Below are positions 44,101 through 47,125 of a stretch of DNA of 47,125 nt, piece after piece. The stretch is from Chloroflexota bacterium. Lineage in GTDB: Bacteria; Chloroflexota; Anaerolineae; UBA4142; SHND01. The stretch's first letter is position 1, and each line of letters begins with the position of its first letter. The notes below the pieces were generated by a model, which made no database searches, was not told the DNA's origin, and saw only the letters and a program-made list of their open reading frames with translations. The stretch lies in contig JAKOPZ010000245.1 in assembly GCA_029778615.1 (NCBI GenBank), forward strand, positions 1-47,125, written 5' to 3'. A program made the translations under genes and the position numbers.

Positions 44101-44284
44101 CAGACGAGGGAATCCATTCGGTCAATACGCGGCGCAGTGCGCGTGCTGACGCGCCGAACGGATGAATACGCGATAACGCGCGTGTCGTCATGTCGGGTTT
44201 GAAATCCGTCTCGCCCCACACGACGAACCCGCGCCTGTTCTCCGTCGGCGCGGTCAACAACCAACTGCCATGCAAAATCAACAT
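41147..44284 (-). CDS. SNF2-family DNA helicase/translocase
   Basis: 1045 residues. An N-terminal region (about 1-560) of the bacterial SNF2_N type contains QVIGDTTLTREEFDKLA and RGQWMELRPDQLQAALKFW. Helicase motifs: I ADDMGLGKTPQT (about 594-605), II VILDEAQNIKNP (DEAQ), III ALTGTPVENRLSELW, V/VI DRAFRIGQTRNVQVYKYL. By family it is an ATP-driven DNA translocase without separate strand opening; the cellular job of this bacterial group is not settled. A short GAACGCT palindrome at 42754-42775 encodes GSPQRS in the linker before motif I. It is flanked by two SWIM proteins. ATG 44284 is only 9 nt after a -10-like box. Confidence 0.92.
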   Translation of the reverse strand: MLILHGSWLLTAPTENRRGFVVWGETDFKPDMTTRALSRIHPFGASARALRRVLTEWIPSSEFLIKERASDFTANVWLPTGADLPQASVSPLNVPQRNANDSLTLESWQIECLRFEPADALAFLTALPSKQDEMPNTRAGADVQFWHATAEFALELIARQRFVPTLAERDGKFLALWQPLLDEPSDAARVTRLVNAMPPLCRAYALRASNSPPKHSPRALVENFLSGVIDAFAREHGDVSIPRSSHANTTAEQWLDGLRENPVIEAFASDLRAFYEQYRAWAEPFPAAAGASFRLCFRLEPPPPRDELEIYAPNANARDWTLRYLLQANDDPSLLVPMEEVWSARGSTAKFLNRAFDAPHERVLAGLGHASRLFAPIEASLRAARPAFCELNADDAYTFLRETALLLKSFGFGILAPGLNAKFGVRVRLKTPPKPMPKGGVGGISFDEIVNYDWQLVIGDTTLTREEFDKLAALKTPLVQIRGQWMELRPDQLQAALKFWDKGKEGSPQRSLNAQDALRLALGFETSKADAGLPVAEVVADGWIGELLASLQQSERVEPLRAPQTFHGELRPYQNAGLAWLAFLRQWGLGGCLADDMGLGKTPQTIALLLHARARANGNARPTLIICPTSVVNNWERELARFAPTLRVYAHHGAARKKNDLAARAPASDVVLSSYPLLQRDEKQLTALAWSHVILDEAQNIKNPTTKQAQAARKLDAQWRLALTGTPVENRLSELWSIFQFLNPGYLGAQAEFQRRFANPIERGGDDTASKQLKRLTGPFILRRVKTDPQVISDLPAKNEMKIFCNLTREQATLYEAVVRDSIQRIEQAEGIERRGIVLATLLKLKQVCNHPAQFLGDGSALSGRSGKLARLSEMLGEARAVRERALVFTQFAEMGKLLQAYLQAEFGDEVLFLYGDTPTKTRAQMIDRFQNDAHGPLVFLLSIKAGGTGLNLTRANHVFHFDRWWNPAVENQATDRAFRIGQTRNVQVYKYLCAGTFEEQIDAMIERKKQLAQSIVGTSEGWLTELSTDALRDLFKLRQDAIGE
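42752..42776. repeat. Degenerate GAACGCT palindromic element inside the SNF2 gene
   Basis: GGAACGCTGCGGCGAGCCTTCC lies in frame (GSPQRS on the coding strand). It matches the palindromes at 25609 and 28997. Confidence 0.6.
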
Positions 44285-44293
44285 CGCGCGGGA

Positions 44294-44299
44294 ATTTTA
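44294..44299 (-). promoter_or_regulatory. -10 element of the SNF2 gene
   Basis: TAAAAT on the minus strand, 9 nt before ATG 44284. No convincing -35 box at 17 bp. It suggests a leaderless or almost leaderless mRNA. Confidence 0.45.
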
Positions 44300-44312
44300 G
44301 CATGAATAGGGA

Positions 44313-44354
44313 AGAATAAAAGTCGAGTATAGGAAGCAACTCGGATGCTCGACT
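44313..44354 (-). terminator. Terminator after the upstream SWIM gene
   Basis: On the minus strand AGTCGAG and CTCGACT form a stem around about 20 nt, followed by TTTATTC. The rest of the gap up to 44586 holds no gene I can support. Confidence 0.6.
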
Positions 44355-44586
44355 ACACCACTCTCATATTCAAGGCGCGTTGAAAATCGCGCGAAAAATA
44401 ATTTGTTTTCTATGAAAATCTTTCCTCTTTCAGAGGGTCACGCAGACAACACGTAGCGATAGGTTTCGACTTTACATTCTTTCAAGTGGTTGCAGGACTG
44501 TTGAATACTGGCAGGTCTTGACGCGCGGTTTTGCGTATCATCAAGTGGCTACTGCGAAACTGGACGCAAAAGGATTCACGCACTCC

Positions 44587-46443
44587 TTATAACCGTTTCA
44601 ACTGCTCTTGCAATGCGGGACGCCGTTTGTATTCCAGTTTCAAATCATTCAAATACGCGCGCCACGCGTCGTTTTGATTCAACACCGCGTATGCGTTTTT
44701 CATGCGTTCCAACCATTCGACGGCGTGAACGTAATATTTCGTTTGCGTCCGACCAATCAATTCCAGCGCTTGTTTCTTGCTCGCGCGAATGACCCATTCA
44801 GGACGCTGCTGCATCACTCCATCTGCCACAATCGCCACAATCGGATAACCCGCATCGCGCCTGTCCGCCACCGCAATCGCTTCGTCCCATTTTTCTTCAA
44901 ACAACAACACTTGCGCCAGCGCAGACTTGTCCCACGATTTTTTCAATGTGTTCATCACGCGCGTTTCTAATTTTTTCCAATCCCTTGCGCCGAGTTGTTT
45001 CACGCGTTTGTACGTGTCGAGTGACGGACGTTCGTCGAACGCGGCGAGCCACGCGTCCAATGCTTGCGCGTGGCGTCCTTGCGTTTCCTCCAGCGGCGCG
45101 AGCCATTGTCCCAACGCGAATTTGTATCCCTGCAATTTCAATCCGCGTTCGCCAATTGCCAATGCTTCGGGAAATTTTTTCAGTTCGCGTAATTGCTGCG
45201 CCAACGCCAACGCATCGTCTGCAAATTCCAAGTGTTCGAGCGCGTAATTCGTTCCTTCCGACACGCGTCCAAGTTCAATCAATTTGCGCGCATAGCGTAA
45301 ATGCTTGCCATGTTTTTGACACAGCGCGAGATATTCCTCAATTCTGTTTTGACGCGCCAACACATTCAACTTTGCTTCGGTCAAATCGAGCGCAGTGTCG
45401 CGCACATAAAATTTCGCGTCCGCGTATTCGTCCTCGTCTTCAAATTCATCGTCATCTTCAAACTCGTCCTCATCTTCAAATTCGTCATCTTCTTCAATCC
45501 ACTCTTTCCTCTCACCACGCGCAAATGGTGGCGCGCGGCGCGGCGGCGCCTCGTTCCAACCGTGCTCTGCCGCTTGCAGTGCCAACTCCAGACCTTCTTC
45601 CATTCCGTAATCACTCAACTCGCGTTCCCACTTTTTCAATCTCTGTGCCAGTTTCGTGCGTTCGCTTTCGCTCATCTCGATACTCAAAATCGCTTCTGCA
45701 AACGGCAACCCAATTTCATTGGCAAAACCACCTAATTCGCCATTCGAATCATCCAGATATTCGTACACGTGTGAGTTGGTCAATTCTTCCGTCAACGCCA
45801 ACAGAATTGCGAGCGCGGTGTCTGGGTCGTTCGCATCGAGAAATTTTTGCGCGCTTGCCACAACCTCCCGCAAACCGTTTGCCAATCCACCCATGCCCCA
45901 GTACGCTTCAGACGCGCGCAAGCCGTCCAGCGAATGTAAAACATTTCGCACCTGGCGGCGGTATACTTCGGAATCAATTTCCTTTTTGCGCGATGCGGAT
46001 GGTTTCTCCAAGTTTGGCGCAGCCGTCGTCGCCTGAATCCAATCATACAGTTCGGGTTCGCGCGTCATCAACTTCAAAGTCAGCGCGCGCAATTCCTCGC
46101 GGCTCAAGTTGTTGAGCAATTCTTCAGGCGCTTGGCGCGCGATAAATGATTTTGGTTTGTGAATGTACGTGAGTAACAGCGCGACGATGTGCTTGCAGTA
46201 TCCACCGTATTCATATTCGCAATCGCAATTCGCCTCACTCACGCCCGCGTCGTCCAACGTGACCGTGACGCGATAGTACGGCGCCATTGTGCCTTCGCAG
46301 TGCGCGGTCAACACATTGCCTTGCCGTGCCGCGTTCGAGATGGCATCCGCGTCGTACAATTCTTGTCCGCGCGAAAAACTCCGCGGCGTCGTCAACGCGC
46401 GCACGATGGATTCGGTGAGGTCAGGCAACTTGTGTTGTGGCAT
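44587..46443 (-). CDS. SWIM zinc-finger protein with acidic linker and helical repeat region
   Basis: 618 residues. SWIM motif CDCEYEYGGYCKHIVALL (C73, C75, C83, H85) after an N-terminal domain (LPDLTESIVRALTTPRSF). Acidic tract (DDEFEDEDEFEDDD-like) at about residues 315-345, encoded by a degenerate tandem repeat. The rest is a helical region with paired Ala/Leu helices (NYALEHLEFADDALALAQQL). This family is known in many bacteria but its function is not. It lies next to SNF2 and its SWIM partner. Start ATG 46443 follows an upstream TTG; the ribosome-binding site is weak. Confidence 0.85.
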   Translation of the reverse strand: MPQHKLPDLTESIVRALTTPRSFSRGQELYDADAISNAARQGNVLTAHCEGTMAPYYRVTVTLDDAGVSEANCDCEYEYGGYCKHIVALLLTYIHKPKSFIARQAPEELLNNLSREELRALTLKLMTREPELYDWIQATTAAPNLEKPSASRKKEIDSEVYRRQVRNVLHSLDGLRASEAYWGMGGLANGLREVVASAQKFLDANDPDTALAILLALTEELTNSHVYEYLDDSNGELGGFANEIGLPFAEAILSIEMSESERTKLAQRLKKWERELSDYGMEEGLELALQAAEHGWNEAPPRRAPPFARGERKEWIEEDDEFEDEDEFEDDDEFEDEDEYADAKFYVRDTALDLTEAKLNVLARQNRIEEYLALCQKHGKHLRYARKLIELGRVSEGTNYALEHLEFADDALALAQQLRELKKFPEALAIGERGLKLQGYKFALGQWLAPLEETQGRHAQALDAWLAAFDERPSLDTYKRVKQLGARDWKKLETRVMNTLKKSWDKSALAQVLLFEEKWDEAIAVADRRDAGYPIVAIVADGVMQQRPEWVIRASKKQALELIGRTQTKYYVHAVEWLERMKNAYAVLNQNDAWRAYLNDLKLEYKRRPALQEQLKRL

Positions 46444-46483
46444 GTTTTTGCTCGTTCTTGTCAAGCACCCAATATCAGTAGCG

Positions 46484-46816
46484 TCAATACGTCACTGGTT
46501 CAGTGGAGTGGTCTTCATGTTCGCTCCCCACATGTTCTGCGCAAACCAAAACATCGCGCTGATTCTTGGTTGAACATTGGAAACAAATCCATGTCGTGAT
46601 TTCTTGTTTGCCTTCCGCTTTGCAATCAGGACAATAGCGATAGCGCGGTTTGCTTTGTTCGACCACATGCAGATATTTTACAACGCGTTCGCACAAACCA
46701 ATCGCTTTAACTTTCAACACATATTGAATGTTGTCACCAAAGTCATCGGTGTACGAAAGCGTGTCATATTCGAGAATGTGTTCGAGCGCATCGGGTGGAT
46801 AGGGGTCTTGATACAA
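46484..46816 (-). CDS. Small zinc-ribbon protein, possibly frameshifted
   Basis: 110 residues from a TTG at 46816. Contains CPDCKAEGKQEITTWICFQC, a CxxC pair separated by about 14 residues, as in zinc ribbons. Upstream in another frame the sequence from GTG 46962 (VALKDFIHSFTGTGALCKTL, then NAETPPTFDELL) looks coding and could join this frame at TTTTCCC (about 46842), giving roughly 160 residues. I do not recognise the family. Confidence 0.45.
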   Translation of the reverse strand: MYQDPYPPDALEHILEYDTLSYTDDFGDNIQYVLKVKAIGLCERVVKYLHVVEQSKPRYRYCPDCKAEGKQEITTWICFQCSTKNQRDVLVCAEHVGSEHEDHSTEPVTY

Positions 46817-46952
46817 ACCGCGCGCAAGCGTGCGGCAATTGGGAAAATCGTGGCGGCGCGGGGCAAGAGTTCGTCAAAGGTCGGCGGCGTTTCCGCGTTC
46901 GCAAGTGTTTTACAAAGCGCGCCGGTGCCGGTGAAAGAGTGGATAAAGTCCT

Positions 46953-47125
46953 TTAGCGCCACGCACCAAGCAGCGTTTCCAAATACTCGAGAACGGGACC
47001 GCGTTGGAGATACTGATGCGCGAATTGATTGCGATAGCTGCGCAAACAGCCATAGCAGCTCGTTTCTTGACCGCAGCCGCAATTGCCGCTCACGCGTGCG
47101 CGCGCCGTGTTCAGCGTTGCGCGCA
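46953..47125 (-). CDS. C-terminal end of a DUF1998-type DEAD/DEAH helicase (runs off the right edge)
   Basis: The final 56 codons are visible, ending at TAA 46955-46953. The Cys-rich segment CGCGQETSCYGCLRSYRNQ followed by a conserved Leu/Arg-rich end is typical of the MZB/DUF1998 zinc module of such helicases. Its stop overlaps a candidate GTG start (46962) of the zinc-ribbon reading frame. Confidence 0.6.
   Translation of the reverse strand, partial: RATLNTARARVSGNCGCGQETSCYGCLRSYRNQFAHQYLQRGPVLEYLETLLGAWR

Overview
The window looks like chromosomal DNA of a GC-rich bacterium, most probably a Chloroflexota (Anaerolineae-like) member. The clues are a secreted CSLREA/beta-helix protein with a long Thr-Pro-Asn linker and a DUF11-type end, large FAD oxidoreductase-GcvT fusions, dispersed 7-bp tandem repeats that read as RLETGD or LQSPVS in proteins, and a very high density of CGCG/GCGC. 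This placement is an inference. No rRNA, tRNA, phage or CRISPR was seen.

Positions 1-18124 (all minus strand): one long, tightly overlapping surface-polysaccharide operon, read from an AsnB-type amidotransferase (18124) through an ABC exporter (Wzm, Wzt with an extra C-terminal domain), a PglD/NeuD-type acyltransferase, a DegT aminotransferase, three GT2 transferases, several GT4-type transferases, an FkbM methyltransferase and a Wzy-like polymerase, and continuing off the left edge. Many junctions are 4-bp ATGA/GTGA overlaps. A separately promoted and terminated Wzc-like tyrosine autokinase (18221-19900) lies just upstream. Behind it are a 115-bp nested inverted repeat and transketolase.

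Positions 22290-29674: two related modules of sugar/choline-kinase-like phosphotransferase plus FAD oxidoreductase-GcvT fusion sit around a divergent promoter at 26024-26073. One kinase copy is a pseudogene with an internal deletion. Both oxidoreductase genes carry several unrelated repeat elements that keep the reading frame open; this is the most unusual feature of the window.

Positions 29755-33396: two secreted beta-helix proteins. Positions 33643-38699: a cold-shock protein whose leader holds a consensus promoter followed by an intrinsic terminator, a SEC-C/TPR-like protein, a small SSB without the usual C-terminal tip, and an AAA_14/DUF4143 ATPase.

Positions 39014-47125: a decayed HTH-Fic gene behind a perfect operator-like palindrome, a SNF2 helicase flanked by two SWIM zinc-finger proteins, a small zinc-ribbon reading frame, and the C-terminal end of a DUF1998-type helicase.
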